Below are positions 9,274 through 20,107 of a DNA stretch of 64,000 bases, piece by piece. The notes beneath the pieces are model-generated. The model did no database searches and had not been told where the DNA came from. It worked only from the letters and a program-made list of their open reading frames with translations. Both the position numbers and the translations under genes were made by a program. The DNA is from Terriglobia bacterium (GTDB lineage Bacteria > Acidobacteriota > Terriglobia > Bryobacterales > Bryobacteraceae), in contig JAIQFL010000008.1 of assembly GCA_020073365.1 (NCBI GenBank), positions 1 through 64,000 on the forward strand. Reading direction: 5' to 3'. Within the stretch, counting starts at the first letter, position 1; every line of letters starts with the position of its first letter.

Positions 9274-10602
9274 ATGGTTTTGTGGGCCCTGGCGCTGGCG
9301 CTCTGCGGTCCCGCGCCAGCCATCGAAAAGACACAGTCGGTACCCATGGAATTGATCCTCGCGGTGGGAAAGGGCGTCGTGATCGACTGCCCGAAAGGGG
9401 TCGTGCGGGTGGCCACCAGCAGCCCCGAAATCGTGGATGCCGTCGCCGCCAGCAACCAGGAAGTCCTGTTTCACGCCAAAGCCTTAGGGCAGGCCACGCT
9501 TTTCATCTGGTCCAAGTCGGGCGATCGGGTGATCTACAACGTGACCGTCGAGCCCAACCTGGAACCTATGCGAAGGTTGGTGCGAGAGACATTCCCCGGC
9601 GAAGAGATCGACATCCGGGCCTCGCGCGAGTCCCTGGCATTGGTCGGGATAACCAGCAGCCAGGCTGTCGCAGACCGTGCGCTGGCTCTCGTAGCCGCCT
9701 CGGTGAAAGGCGCCATCAGCAACCTCAAGGTGGCTCCTGGGGTTGCCGAAAAGCAGGTGATCCTGCACGTCAAATTCGCCGAGCTGAACCGCACGGCCGG
9801 GGCGGAGTTCGGCGTAAATCTGCTCTCCACCGGGAAAACGCTGGGCCGCCTCACGTCCGGCCAATTCCCGGCGCCCACCATGCAGACGTTAAACAGTACT
9901 GTCTCCGGCGTGGCCCAAGTCCCGGCCGCGTTTTCGCTGTCGGACATGCTCAATATCTTCGCGTTCCGTACGGACTTGAATCTGGGGGTCATGATCCGCG
10001 ATTTGCAAACCCGGGGGTTGTTGCAGATCCTTGCCGAACCCAACCTGGTAGCCACGAACGGGAAAGAAGCCAGCTTCCTGGCGGGCGGAGAATTCCCCGT
10101 CCCCATCGCGCAGGCCGGCGGCACTCCCGGCGCCATTACCGTGCAGTTCCATGAGTACGGCATCAAGCTTGCCTTCCTGCCGCAAGTGACGGCCCACGAT
10201 ACCATCCGCTTGCATGTCAAGCCGGAAGTTTCCAGCATCGATCCGAGCAATGGGGTGATGGTCTCGGGGCTCAATATCCCGGCGCTGTCCACGCGCCGCA
10301 TCGAGACCGACATTGAGCTAGAAGCAGGCCAGAGTTTCGTGATCGCGGGCCTCATTGACGACCGCGTGATTGAAAACCTGTCGCAGGTTCCGGGGCTCTC
10401 TCACGTTCCCATCCTGGGAGCGTTGTTCAAGAGCCGGGCGCTCACCAAGTCCAGGACCGAGTTGATTGTGGTCGTTACACCAGAAAAAGCCACACCCGAA
10501 AAAGCCGGGCAGGCGTCCGGGGCCGTCGCATCTCCGCCCATGCCCATTCCCTTCCTGGCGCCCGCCTCGCCGCCCCAGACGAAGGCCAAGGCAAAAAAAT
10601 GA
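9274..10602 (+). CDS. cpaC: CpaC/RcpA-type secretin (pilus assembly protein)
   Basis: ORF 9034-10602; likely start at 9274 ([16 protein letters not shown] signal peptide); BON/secretin sequence, ending [32 protein letters not shown]. Confidence 0.88.
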   Translation: MVLWALALALCGPAPAIEKTQSVPMELILAVGKGVVIDCPKGVVRVATSSPEIVDAVAASNQEVLFHAKALGQATLFIWSKSGDRVIYNVTVEPNLEPMRRLVRETFPGEEIDIRASRESLALVGITSSQAVADRALALVAASVKGAISNLKVAPGVAEKQVILHVKFAELNRTAGAEFGVNLLSTGKTLGRLTSGQFPAPTMQTLNSTVSGVAQVPAAFSLSDMLNIFAFRTDLNLGVMIRDLQTRGLLQILAEPNLVATNGKEASFLAGGEFPVPIAQAGGTPGAITVQFHEYGIKLAFLPQVTAHDTIRLHVKPEVSSIDPSNGVMVSGLNIPALSTRRIETDIELEAGQSFVIAGLIDDRVIENLSQVPGLSHVPILGALFKSRALTKSRTELIVVVTPEKATPEKAGQASGAVASPPMPIPFLAPASPPQTKAKAKK

Positions 10603-11966
10603 TCGGCGAAATGCGCAATGAAGACCCGGCGGACCTGAGTTGGGAACAACGGCTGCTGCGCAACGCTGCGCGCAAAACTGAGTTGAAGCCCGAATATCAG
10701 GAGCTGAAATTCACGCTGCACCGCAAACTCCTCGATCGGATCAATCTGGATGCCCTCGCCAGCATAGACAATGACCGGATCCGGACGGAGGTGCGCCAGG
10801 CCGTCTTGACCATTGTGGACAGCGAGCCCAACCTGCTCACGGCCTCCGAGAAACAGCAGATCAGCAGCGAAGTCCTCCACGAGGTCTTCGGACTGGGTCC
10901 CCTCGAGCCACTGCTTCAGGACACTTCGATCTCGGACATCCTGGTCAACGGCCACAAACAGGTCTACGTGGAACGAAAAGGTCTTCTAGAGTTGACCAAT
11001 GTCCGGTTCCACGATGACGGTCATCTGCTGCGGATCATCGACCGCATCGTCTCGCAGGTTGGCCGCCGCGTGGACGAATCCAATCCCATGGTGGACGCGC
11101 GTCTGGCGGATGGATCGCGCGTCAACGCCATTATTCCGCCGCTCGCCCTCGATGGACCCTTATTATCCATCCGCCGTTTTGGCACGGACAAGCTCATGCC
11201 CGAGGACCTGGTGGCCAAGACCTCCCTCACGCCCGGAATGATGCAGTTGCTGGAGGCCGCCGTGAAGGCGCGGCTCAATATCATCGTGTCGGGCGGTACG
11301 GGCTCCGGCAAGACCACGCTGCTCAACGCGCTTTCCGTATTCATCTCCCCGAAGGAGCGCATCATCACCATCGAGGACGCGGCCGAACTGCAACTCAAGC
11401 AGCCGCACCTGGCGCGGCTGGAGACCCGGCCCGCCAATGTCGAGGGGCAGGGCGCGGTGCGGCAGCGGCAGTTGCTGGTCAACAGCCTCCGCATGCGGCC
11501 GGACCGCATCATCGTCGGAGAGGTTCGCGGTGAAGAGGCGCTGGACATGCTGCAGGCCATGAATACCGGCCACGACGGCTCGCTGACCACGGTCCACGCC
11601 AACAGCCCGCGGGACGCCATCGCGCGCCTCGAAGTGATGATCTCGCTGGCCAATGCCAACATGCATCTCACCGCCATCCGGCAGCAGATCGCCTCGGCGG
11701 TGCACATCCTGATACAGGCTTCCCGAATGAGCGATGGCACGCGGCGGGTGACGAGTATCACGGAGGTTACTGGCATTGAGACCGACATCGTAACCCTGCA
11801 GGAGCTCTTCGTTTTTGAAAAACGCGGGGTTTCGCCCGACGGCAAGGTCATCGGCCGGTTCGCTGCTACCGGCATCCTGCCGAAGTTTAACGAGAAGCTG
11901 CTGGCCGCCGGAATCCAACTGCCCACGGCCCTGTTCGACGAGATCGTCCCAGTGGAAGCCGTATGA
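10599..11966 (+). CDS. cpaF: CpaF/TadA family ATPase
   Basis: 455 aa; [17 protein letters not shown] Walker [42 protein letters not shown]. Confidence 0.95.
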   Translation: MIGEMRNEDPADLSWEQRLLRNAARKTELKPEYQELKFTLHRKLLDRINLDALASIDNDRIRTEVRQAVLTIVDSEPNLLTASEKQQISSEVLHEVFGLGPLEPLLQDTSISDILVNGHKQVYVERKGLLELTNVRFHDDGHLLRIIDRIVSQVGRRVDESNPMVDARLADGSRVNAIIPPLALDGPLLSIRRFGTDKLMPEDLVAKTSLTPGMMQLLEAAVKARLNIIVSGGTGSGKTTLLNALSVFISPKERIITIEDAAELQLKQPHLARLETRPANVEGQGAVRQRQLLVNSLRMRPDRIIVGEVRGEEALDMLQAMNTGHDGSLTTVHANSPRDAIARLEVMISLANANMHLTAIRQQIASAVHILIQASRMSDGTRRVTSITEVTGIETDIVTLQELFVFEKRGVSPDGKVIGRFAATGILPKFNEKLLAAGIQLPTALFDEIVPVEAV

Positions 11967-12934
11967 ACCCACCAGTTTTCATACTCGCCTTTCTCACCAG
12001 CATCGGCTCTTATCTCCTGGCCTCCCTCTGTTTGGATGCGCGGGCGCGCCGCACGTGGTTGCGCCGCCTCGCGGGACACGGACGGGAATCCGCGGCCTCA
12101 CGCCGCTCGGCCGGGCCGGCGTTGATGCAGATGGTCGATGAAGTCCGGGGCCGGCTCGCCACCCGGTTGCTCGATCGCTTGCGCCTCAAACAAGCGGCGG
12201 AACGGATGCTGGAAACCGCGGGGCTCAAGTGGGGTGCCGCTGGGTTTATCCATCGTTCCACGGGATTCTTCCTGGCGGCTTTCCTGCTCGTTACGATTTT
12301 GACGAAGAACCGCCAGCCCGGCCTGGCCATGATTGCCGGAGCGGCTGGCGCATGGCTGCCGCTAGCCTACGTGCGCCGCAAGGGCGGCGAGCGCGTAAGG
12401 CGCTTCGAAGAGCAATTCCCGGACTGCCTGGAGTTCGTCTCGCGCTCCATGCGCGCGGGGCATGCCTTTTCGGTCTCGCTGGAGATGGTTTACCGCGAGT
12501 TCAGCGAACCGCTGGCCGGTGAGTTCCGGCGCACCTTTGAGGAGCAGAATCTGGGGCAGCCGCTGGATATCGTGTTGAAGAAGCTGTCGAACAGGATCCC
12601 GTCCATGGACGTGCAGTTCTTTGTGTCGGCCGTGCTGCTGCAGAAGCGTACAGGCGGTAACCTGGCGGAGCTCCTCGACAAACTGGCCCATATTATCCGC
12701 GAGCGCTTTAAGCTGCGCGCGCGCATTCGCGCCATCAGCGTCCAGGGACTCATGTCCGGCCGCATTCTGGCCTCGATTCCGGTCGCCGTGGGCGGTTTGA
12801 TGTTCCTCGTGAATCCGCAGTATGCGAGGTTCTTCGTGGACGATCCCACGGGGCATCGAATGGTGGCCGGCGCCATCGGCCTTCTCGCGATCGGCTATAT
12901 GATCATCCGCAAGATCGTGACGATTGAGGTGTAA
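11963..12934 (+). CDS. tadB: Type II secretion F family protein TadB
   Basis: 323 aa; GSPII_F domain [28 protein letters not shown]; operon position after cpaF. Confidence 0.9.
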   Translation: MNPPVFILAFLTSIGSYLLASLCLDARARRTWLRRLAGHGRESAASRRSAGPALMQMVDEVRGRLATRLLDRLRLKQAAERMLETAGLKWGAAGFIHRSTGFFLAAFLLVTILTKNRQPGLAMIAGAAGAWLPLAYVRRKGGERVRRFEEQFPDCLEFVSRSMRAGHAFSVSLEMVYREFSEPLAGEFRRTFEEQNLGQPLDIVLKKLSNRIPSMDVQFFVSAVLLQKRTGGNLAELLDKLAHIIRERFKLRARIRAISVQGLMSGRILASIPVAVGGLMFLVNPQYARFFVDDPTGHRMVAGAIGLLAIGYMIIRKIVTIEV

Positions 12935-12936
12935 AG

Positions 12937-13854
12937 GTGCTCGGTGTTTTGACCCTGCTCGTTTTTGTGTCCGTCGCCGTGGTGACGGCTTTGCTCGGGC
13001 TGCGCATCTCCGACTGGCGGACGCGCGCGGTCGACCGGATCAAGCCGCGAGATCGAGCCGTAGAGCCGTTTATTCCCTCTCCCAGTCTGATCTGGCAGGA
13101 GTTGGTGAGCCGTGTGGGATCGCTGGTGCCGGCCTCTCCGAAGGATCTGCCCCGTTTGAAGCGGCGTCTCATCCGCGCGGGATTTCGCCTCCAGGCCGCT
13201 CCCCTGGTTTTCAACGGGGCTCGGGTGGTCTCGACTGTGGCTTTCGCCCTGCTTGCACTGGTGGCCGGGCAGCAATCCCATGTCGCCCCGGGAAACCTGC
13301 TGTATCTCACCGGCGGCGCTGCCTTCCTGGGCTACATCGCGCCCATGAAGTACCTGTCGTTCCGCATCCGGCGTCGCCAGCGCGCCATCGAAAAGGGGCT
13401 ACCCAACACCCTGGACCTCATGGTGGTATGCGTGGAATCCGGTTTGGGGCTGGACCAGACCACTCTTCAGGTGGCCAAGGAGCTCCAATTCGCTTACCCG
13501 GAAATCTGCGAGGAATTCACCGTCATGAACCTCGAGATGCGGGCGGGAAAGCGCCGCAACGAGGCCCTCCACAACCTGGCGGAGCGCGCCGGGGTGGAAG
13601 AGCTGAAAAAGCTGGTGGCGGTCCTGATCCAGACGGACCGCTTCGGCACCAGCATCGCCCAAAGCCTGCGCGGGCATTCCGACTACATGCGGGTCATGGC
13701 CCGGCAGCGGGCCGAGGAGCGCGCCGCCAAGCTTGCGGTCAAGCTGGTTTTTCCGATCTTCTTCTGTGTGCTGCCGTCGCTGTTCGTGGTGACGGTCGGC
13801 CCCGTACTGACGAAGCTCGTACGGGATCTTTTACCTATGATCGAAAACATGTAA
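12937..13854 (+). CDS. tadC: Type II secretion F family protein TadC
   Basis: 305 aa, GTG start; GLPNTLDLMVVCVESGLGLDQTTLQVAKEL; directly after tadB. Confidence 0.9.
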   Translation: MLGVLTLLVFVSVAVVTALLGLRISDWRTRAVDRIKPRDRAVEPFIPSPSLIWQELVSRVGSLVPASPKDLPRLKRRLIRAGFRLQAAPLVFNGARVVSTVAFALLALVAGQQSHVAPGNLLYLTGGAAFLGYIAPMKYLSFRIRRRQRAIEKGLPNTLDLMVVCVESGLGLDQTTLQVAKELQFAYPEICEEFTVMNLEMRAGKRRNEALHNLAERAGVEELKKLVAVLIQTDRFGTSIAQSLRGHSDYMRVMARQRAEERAAKLAVKLVFPIFFCVLPSLFVVTVGPVLTKLVRDLLPMIENM

Positions 13855-13888
13855 TCAGCCGATAGGTAAAGAAGAAAGGAGTACTGCA

Positions 13889-13984
13889 ATGGATGGAACG
13901 ACTCTTCGAGTGATTTGCGCCGTCTTGGTTGTGGCTTTCGGCGTGCTGATTTTCATGCGGCGCCGCGGCAGCAAAGCTGACTAG
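13889..13984 (+). CDS. 31-aa single-TM microprotein at end of the tad locus
   Basis: MDGTTLRVICAVLVVAFGVLIFMRRRGSKAD*; strong Shine-Dalgarno AAGGAG at 13875-13880; not in the supplied ORF track because of its size. Confidence 0.6.
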   Translation: MDGTTLRVICAVLVVAFGVLIFMRRRGSKAD

Positions 13985-14086
13985 CAGGGTTGCCGGCATC
14001 AGCGGCTTCACCGGCAGGCTGCTAGCCCTGACGGCGCCCGAACGGTTTGGAAGGGCGCGGCGACTCGAATGTTCCGCGCCTCCCCT

Positions 14087-16358
14087 TTACTTCAACGGTA
14101 GTGGCAACGCATTGCTGGAGACATCCCCGGCCTGCACTACCACCGTCGCCGGAACGGACAGGTCGAGATCCTCCGGAATCCGGACTTGAACCGCCGCTAC
14201 TCCGACTACCCCCGCCGCGGCGGTGGCAAGATCCGGAGAAACGTCGCAGCCCTGCAGCAGCACTCTCACTGGGTCCACCAGGACGAAGCTGGGAGTTGCT
14301 GGGACGCGGAACCCGTCCAGCGGCATGGGCTGGTAGGGCCCCAAGCCCGTGCCGTAGAGCGTGATCGGTTCGCCTGGGCGCGCAGGCGAGTCCGGGCTGA
14401 TTGGCGTACCGTCGAGGTGTGTCGCGGCCAATAGCCCAGGGGCATTGCGGGCCGCCTCGAACTCCACTTCGACGACGGGTGCGTTTCCGCGGTGCAGTTC
14501 CACGGAGTACTTCCCCGGCTTCAAATCGCCCGGCACCTGAAAGTTGATTTGTTGCGGAGAGACATACAACAACGGTAGGAGGCGGCCGGAACATACCAGC
14601 GTCACGCCCGCCAGGCTCTGCGGCAGCGGGTCCGCCAGGCTGCTGGCGGTCTCGTCGGAGAGACCCGTTCCGTATAGGGATGCAATGGAACCCGGAGCCA
14701 CGGCCGGCGTGGGCGTCTCCCCCGCAGCGTTCCCGATGCGAGGCGGCGGCGGTGTTTCCGGAAGTCGATCCAAGAAGGCTTGGACCGTGTGCGGAGCGTT
14801 CATGACAAGAGTCGCCGGATTCGCCGATCCGTTCAAGTCTTGTCCCCATTGCCGGAACTGCATGCCGCTCGCCGCGTCGATGCCGATGCTCACCGGGCTT
14901 CCGGCGGGATAGAACCCGTCGCCGCTGGCCGGCGCAAGTCGCCATGACCCCGCGCGCGCCGGGGAGGTGCTGAGCGCCAGGAGGTACGACCATTGGTAAC
15001 GCGCCGCGATCTTTCGGTAGCCGGCCAACGCTGTGAAGGTTCCTCCGTCAGTTCCTTCCCAGGATCCGAAGTCGAGGCGCACTCCCTCGCTGACTCCGAC
15101 CGACGCAGGTGCGGCGACGCGCACCGCGCTTCCCACCGCCCGCTCCACTTCGCACGGCGTGAGGCACCCCGCGCCATCCACAGCCAACGGCAGGCCGCTC
15201 GGGGTGCTCTCCACGCGTATGCGGCTCAGCGGATCGTATGCCGCGGTCATCCGAAGCCCCGTCCCAACCTGCCCGTCGGTGACTTGCACGATTTGCGTGC
15301 TTGCCGGTCCGCTGGACCATTCCCGGAATGCCCAGGGGCCGCCCGCCGAATCGGTCTGATGCAAAGGTGCGGTCACGGTGTGGGTCTCTCCGGGGCCCCA
15401 GGAGAAGAATTGGGGCGAGACGCCATCCAGCCCGTCCACCGTTAGCCGCAAGCCTCCCGGGTTGGTCAGCAGGGCCACCGGAACAGCCGGAACAAACTGG
15501 GCCACGACGGAAATCGGCGTCGTCGCCGGCCCCACCTGGTAGGTATGGCTTAGATTTCCTCCGTCGCTCCACGAGCGGAAGACCCATTGGCGCCCCTGCT
15601 TGTCGAATTGCGGCGAGACCGCTGCCAGGCTGTGCGCGGTATTCAACCCCCAATCCAAAGTCACGGGAGCGGTAACCGGCGCGCGGTCCGCCAGCACCTG
15701 GAGCCCATCCGGGGAGGTGAGCAATTGTACCTGGCGCGCTACCGTGAATTGGGGGTACACGGTGATTGCCGCGTTCAAGACGAACGAGTAGATCGCCGCC
15801 TTGTCAGGTCCCTGCGACCATCCTGTAAACACAAATCCGGGATTCGGACACGCCTCCAGCGTAACCGTCGACCCGGCTGCCACCCACACATCCGCATTCT
15901 GCTGATATGCCACCCGGTTCACCCAAACCGTTCCAGGGGATACGCAGGGTGCGGCCGCGCACTGGTAGAAGTTCAGGGAGATGGCGTATTCCGTGGTGAG
16001 ATCCGCCCTGTACCAGGGAATCTTCGGATCGGCCGAAATCGTAACGATATTGGATGTGGAACCCAAAGGCCCCAGCGGGCTGCTCCAGCCCACTAAAATG
16101 TAACGGCCCCCGGAAAAGGGCGTGTCCTGCGAGGCGGCGATTTCCAGGGTGTGTTTGGTCCCCGCCGGCCAGGTAAAGACGGCCGCTCCCCTGAATGCCT
16201 GCCCATCCACCCGAAACAGGGCATCGGCCGCCGTGGCCGAGATGCGCGTCATGACCAGCGCGTCCTGAGCCGGCAGGCAAAGCGCAAATGCCGCCGCGAG
16301 TAGCCAGGCCCCCCTGTGGAGGCGGCGTGGAATTCCGGATTCTGTAAAGGTGTTCACT
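14087..16358 (-). CDS. Large secreted protein with C-terminal TIGR03437-type domain
   Basis: Probable GTG start at 16358, signal-like RRLHRGAWLLAAAFALCLPAQ; C-term NAAGETPTPAVAPGSIASLYGTGLS...YVSPQQINFQVPGDL...GEPITLYGTGLGP. Confidence 0.8.
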
Positions 16359-16394
16359 CTACTGAAACTTATCGACCCTGTCGATAAGAATGTT

Positions 16395-19385
16395 ATGTGG
16401 CGCGAACGGCTCGTCGCTCTGCTCTCGATCTGGTGGGTTGCCGGGGTGATGGCCATCCCCTGGCAGGCGCCCGGCGCTACCTTTGGCGAGGTCGTCGCCA
16501 TCGGCGGGCAGGCGTCCGATATTGCTTTGGACGAAGGGCGCGGCGTGCTGTACATCGCCAACTTCACGGCGGGCCGCATCGACGTCCTCTCGTTGGCCGA
16601 CCATACGATTCATACCTCCATCCACGTAGCGCCCGCTCCATCTTCGCTGGCGCTCTCCGGGGATGCCCGCTTCCTGGTGGTGACGCACTTCGGAAACGTG
16701 CAGCCTCCGGGATCCTCCGCGAGTGCCCTCACCGTGATGGACCTGTCCAGCGGCGCTCGCCAGACGTACGTCCTGGAGAGTCCGCCCTTGGGGGTTGCCT
16801 TCGGCGCCGACGGAATGGCGCTGGTGGCAACCACCAGCGAGTTCCTGCTTGTTGACCCCATGAGCGGCAGGACCAGTTTGGTGGACACGGTTGCCGGTTT
16901 GACCGCCAACACCATTCCGGCCGCGCCCGGCACGCCGCCGGTTCAGGTCGTCGCCGCCTCCCTGGCATCTTCGGGGGATGGCCGTTATATCTTCGGCCTC
17001 GCCGACACCATCCGCTTCACGTACGACGTTTCGGCCAGGCGCCTCAAGGTGATCGGCTATACCGCCACCCCGACGCTGGGCCCGCGCGTGGTGAGTGTCG
17101 CCCGCGACGGCTCGTACTATGCAGCCGGTTGGGGACTTTTTAGTCAGCAGGGCGTCCTGTTGGCGCAATTCGCCGGCGCCGCAGGATTGTTGGCGGTCGG
17201 CTCGCATGCCATCGATTCCGCGGCTGGAGTTCTCTACGCCCAGATTCCGCAGGCCCCAGCCAACCCCGGCGTGCCCCCGGTGCTCTGGATCGTGGATGCA
17301 GACAACCTCGCGATCCGGGAGCGTTTGGCGCTTCCCGAGAACCTGGCCGGCCGGGCGCTGCTGAATGCCCAGGCCGATACTCTGTATGCCGTCTCCGAGA
17401 GCGGGGTGATGGTGTTTGGGGTCGGCTCTCTCGACCAGTTTCACCGGCTGGCGGTGGACCACGAGGACCTGGTGTTTCACGGAAGCTTCTGCCAGCACGG
17501 CGCCATCCCCCAGACTTTAAGAATTGTGGATCCCGGCGGAGGACAAACCGCATTCGCGCTCAGCTCCGATCTGGCTGGGGTGACGATCTCGCCCTCCACC
17601 GGGCGCACCCCAGCGACGGTGACGGTGACCATTGACCCGAGCATGTTCCAGGATCGCCGCGGCACTGTATCCGGCCTGCTCAAGATCGCCTCCGCGGAAT
17701 CGGTGAACCTGCCCTTACCCGTCCGACTCCTCGTGAATAACCAGCGGCCCGACGAAAGAGGATCCTCCACGGATGTCGCCGGCACCCTGTCCGATCTCGT
17801 GGCCGATCCGGCTCGCGATCGATTCTATGTGGTGCGGCAGGATCGCAACCAGGTGCTGGTGTTTGATGGTTCCGGGCTCTTTCCAGTGGCCGCGTTGCGC
17901 ACCAGCAACACGCCGACCCAGATGGCCATCACGTCCGACCGCAAGTATCTGCTCGTGGGGCACGATAACTCGCAACTGGTCTATATCTATGACCTCGACA
18001 CTCTGCAGCCTCTGTCTCCCATAGCTTTGCCGCCCGGACACTATCCGCGTTCCCTGGCGGCTTCCGGAAACGCCATTCTTGCGGCGTCCCGCGTGGTGGG
18101 CGGGCCCAACACCATCGATAAGATCGATCTGGTCTCGCGAACCGCGGTCACGCTGCCGGCCCTGGGGGTATTTCAGAATTCCATAAACGCCGACACGGTC
18201 CTTGCCGCCACTCCCAACGGCGGCGCGATCCTGGCCACTTCCGCGGATGGGAATGTCATGCTATACGACGCCGGAGCCGACACCTTCACCGTCTCGCGGA
18301 AGTTGCCGGCCGCGCTCGCTGGATCCTACGCCGCGTCGAACTCCGGTCAGTTTGTGGCAGGCAACAATTTGCTCAACGCTTCGCTCAAACCTACACAAAC
18401 CTGGAACGGCCCCGACTTTTCATCCGGCTTCGCATTTCTGGACGGCCAGGGCCTGCGTTTGACTGGTCCGCAGGCTGCCGCCGGCGCAGGCGGCACCATC
18501 CAACGCATCGATCTGGGCACCGGCGACCACGTTCTGCCGACCCGCGTTTCCGAACAGCCGTTGGCATCCGGCGGCATCTCGGTGTTCACCCGGACGCTGG
18601 CCCCACTGGCAAACCGGAATACCCTGGTCGCGCTCACCGTATCCGGCTTCACCGCACTGTCCCGGAATTTCGATACTCCCGTGGCTCCGCCCGCCATCGA
18701 TCGCGTGGTGAATGCCGCCGATCTTACGAGTCTCGTGGCGCCGGGGTCCCTGATCGCCGTGTTCGGCGCCAACCTGAACCCGACCAACATAGCTACCTCG
18801 GAGATTCCATTGCCCACGGCCATCGGCGAGTCCTGCCTGACGGTCAACGGCTCTGCCATTCCGATGCTGTTCGCCTCGCCTGGCCAGATCAACGCTCAAT
18901 TGCCGCTCCACATTGATGGCCGGGTCGCCATGACGCTCTACACGCCGGGTGGCGTGAGCGGTGACTACTACCTGAACGTGATGCCGGTGGCGCCCGCGAT
19001 CTTCCATGGCGGAACGGCGGGGCCCCTGACGGACATTCCGGTAGTGATCAAGGCCAGCAATCAGCAACTGGTAACGCCCTCCAATCCGATCCACTCCAAT
19101 GACCAGATCTGGATCTATGCGACCGGGCTCGGATCGACTGCGCCGGAGGTGGCCGCGGGGAACCCTGCGCCGTCGGCTCCCCCAGCGTTGACCGTACTCG
19201 CCCCTGAGGTGCAATTGGGCGGCGTACCGCTGGCGGTCGGTTTCGCCGGTCTGGCACCGGGACAGGTCGGCGTCTACCTGATTAACGCGCGGGCGCCTGC
19301 GAAGGCTCCCAACGGGACGGAAGTCCCCTTGACCGTCAGGCAGGGTGGTGTGACCGCTTCGGTAGCCGTCAGGGTCGTGGATTGA
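16395..19385 (+). CDS. Secreted YVTN/beta-propeller-like protein with C-terminal TIGR03437-type domain
   Basis: Probable start ATG 16395 (MWRERLVALLSIWWVAGV); propeller-like repeats; C-term NAADLTSLVAPGSLIAVFGANLNP...FASPGQINAQLPLHIDG...IWIYATGLGST. Confidence 0.8.
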   Translation: MWRERLVALLSIWWVAGVMAIPWQAPGATFGEVVAIGGQASDIALDEGRGVLYIANFTAGRIDVLSLADHTIHTSIHVAPAPSSLALSGDARFLVVTHFGNVQPPGSSASALTVMDLSSGARQTYVLESPPLGVAFGADGMALVATTSEFLLVDPMSGRTSLVDTVAGLTANTIPAAPGTPPVQVVAASLASSGDGRYIFGLADTIRFTYDVSARRLKVIGYTATPTLGPRVVSVARDGSYYAAGWGLFSQQGVLLAQFAGAAGLLAVGSHAIDSAAGVLYAQIPQAPANPGVPPVLWIVDADNLAIRERLALPENLAGRALLNAQADTLYAVSESGVMVFGVGSLDQFHRLAVDHEDLVFHGSFCQHGAIPQTLRIVDPGGGQTAFALSSDLAGVTISPSTGRTPATVTVTIDPSMFQDRRGTVSGLLKIASAESVNLPLPVRLLVNNQRPDERGSSTDVAGTLSDLVADPARDRFYVVRQDRNQVLVFDGSGLFPVAALRTSNTPTQMAITSDRKYLLVGHDNSQLVYIYDLDTLQPLSPIALPPGHYPRSLAASGNAILAASRVVGGPNTIDKIDLVSRTAVTLPALGVFQNSINADTVLAATPNGGAILATSADGNVMLYDAGADTFTVSRKLPAALAGSYAASNSGQFVAGNNLLNASLKPTQTWNGPDFSSGFAFLDGQGLRLTGPQAAAGAGGTIQRIDLGTGDHVLPTRVSEQPLASGGISVFTRTLAPLANRNTLVALTVSGFTALSRNFDTPVAPPAIDRVVNAADLTSLVAPGSLIAVFGANLNPTNIATSEIPLPTAIGESCLTVNGSAIPMLFASPGQINAQLPLHIDGRVAMTLYTPGGVSGDYYLNVMPVAPAIFHGGTAGPLTDIPVVIKASNQQLVTPSNPIHSNDQIWIYATGLGSTAPEVAAGNPAPSAPPALTVLAPEVQLGGVPLAVGFAGLAPGQVGVYLINARAPAKAPNGTEVPLTVRQGGVTASVAVRVVD

Positions 19386-19398
19386 AGGGAACCGTATC

Positions 19399-20031
19399 GT
19401 GTACTCGAAGAGGCTGCTACTGCTTTTCGCCATAGTCCTTGGTGCGCGGGCACAACAACACGAGATCGGAATTCTGGGTGGAGGTGGCTTCCTGAACAGC
19501 ACCCCGGTCGAGGGTGCGGCGGCCTCCGTAACCGCGAGCTTCAGTCCCGGACCTGTCGCCGGGGTCCTCATCGGGCATGACCTCTACTCCCATTGGAGCG
19601 GCGAGATCCGATACCTTTTCGAGGAACGCGATGCGCGGCTTCAGTCGAGTGGGACCCGTGCCGGGTTCTCGGGTCAAGCTCATGTCCTCGACTACGAACT
19701 GGTGTTACATGCCCGGCCCCGCATGGACCGTGTGCGGCCTTATGTCGCTGCGGGCGGCGGCATCAAAGTATTTCGCGGAACCGGCGCTGAAATGGCCTAC
19801 CGCCCCCTGATGGAGTATGCGTATCTCACTCGCACCCAGGAATTGAAGCCCATGCTGACCGTGGGCGGGGGCCTAAAGCTTAGACTCGGCGAGCGGATCC
19901 TGGCCCGACTCGATTTTCGGGATCAGATCACACGGTTTCCGCGCCGGATCATTGCGCCTGCCCCAGGAATGACGCTCGGCGGCTGGCTCCACGACTTCGT
20001 CCCCACCGTGGGCTTGAGCTGGATGTTTTAG
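19399..20031 (+). CDS. Outer membrane beta-barrel-like protein
   Basis: 210 aa, GTG start, N-terminal signal, OmpA-like barrel pattern ending in aromatic residues (LSWMF). Confidence 0.6.
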   Translation: MYSKRLLLLFAIVLGARAQQHEIGILGGGGFLNSTPVEGAAASVTASFSPGPVAGVLIGHDLYSHWSGEIRYLFEERDARLQSSGTRAGFSGQAHVLDYELVLHARPRMDRVRPYVAAGGGIKVFRGTGAEMAYRPLMEYAYLTRTQELKPMLTVGGGLKLRLGERILARLDFRDQITRFPRRIIAPAPGMTLGGWLHDFVPTVGLSWMF

Positions 20032-20107
20032 GCGCCCGGGGGGCCAACGGCGCCCCGCGGCCAACGGCGCCTCTCGGCCAAGCCCCTCGGTCGGCCGTCC
20101 GTCCCGC

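Noticed and set aside
13889-13984. 31-aa ORF as a Flp major pilin
   Set aside because: Lacks the G/A-xxxx-E-Y processing motif and is shorter than Flp pilins; kept only as a microprotein of unknown function.
20032-20107. GC-rich repeated 'gccaacggcgcc' phrases after the beta-barrel gene
   Set aside because: Short imperfect repeats in a convergent intergenic gap; could be a terminator-like structure but not supportable by eye.
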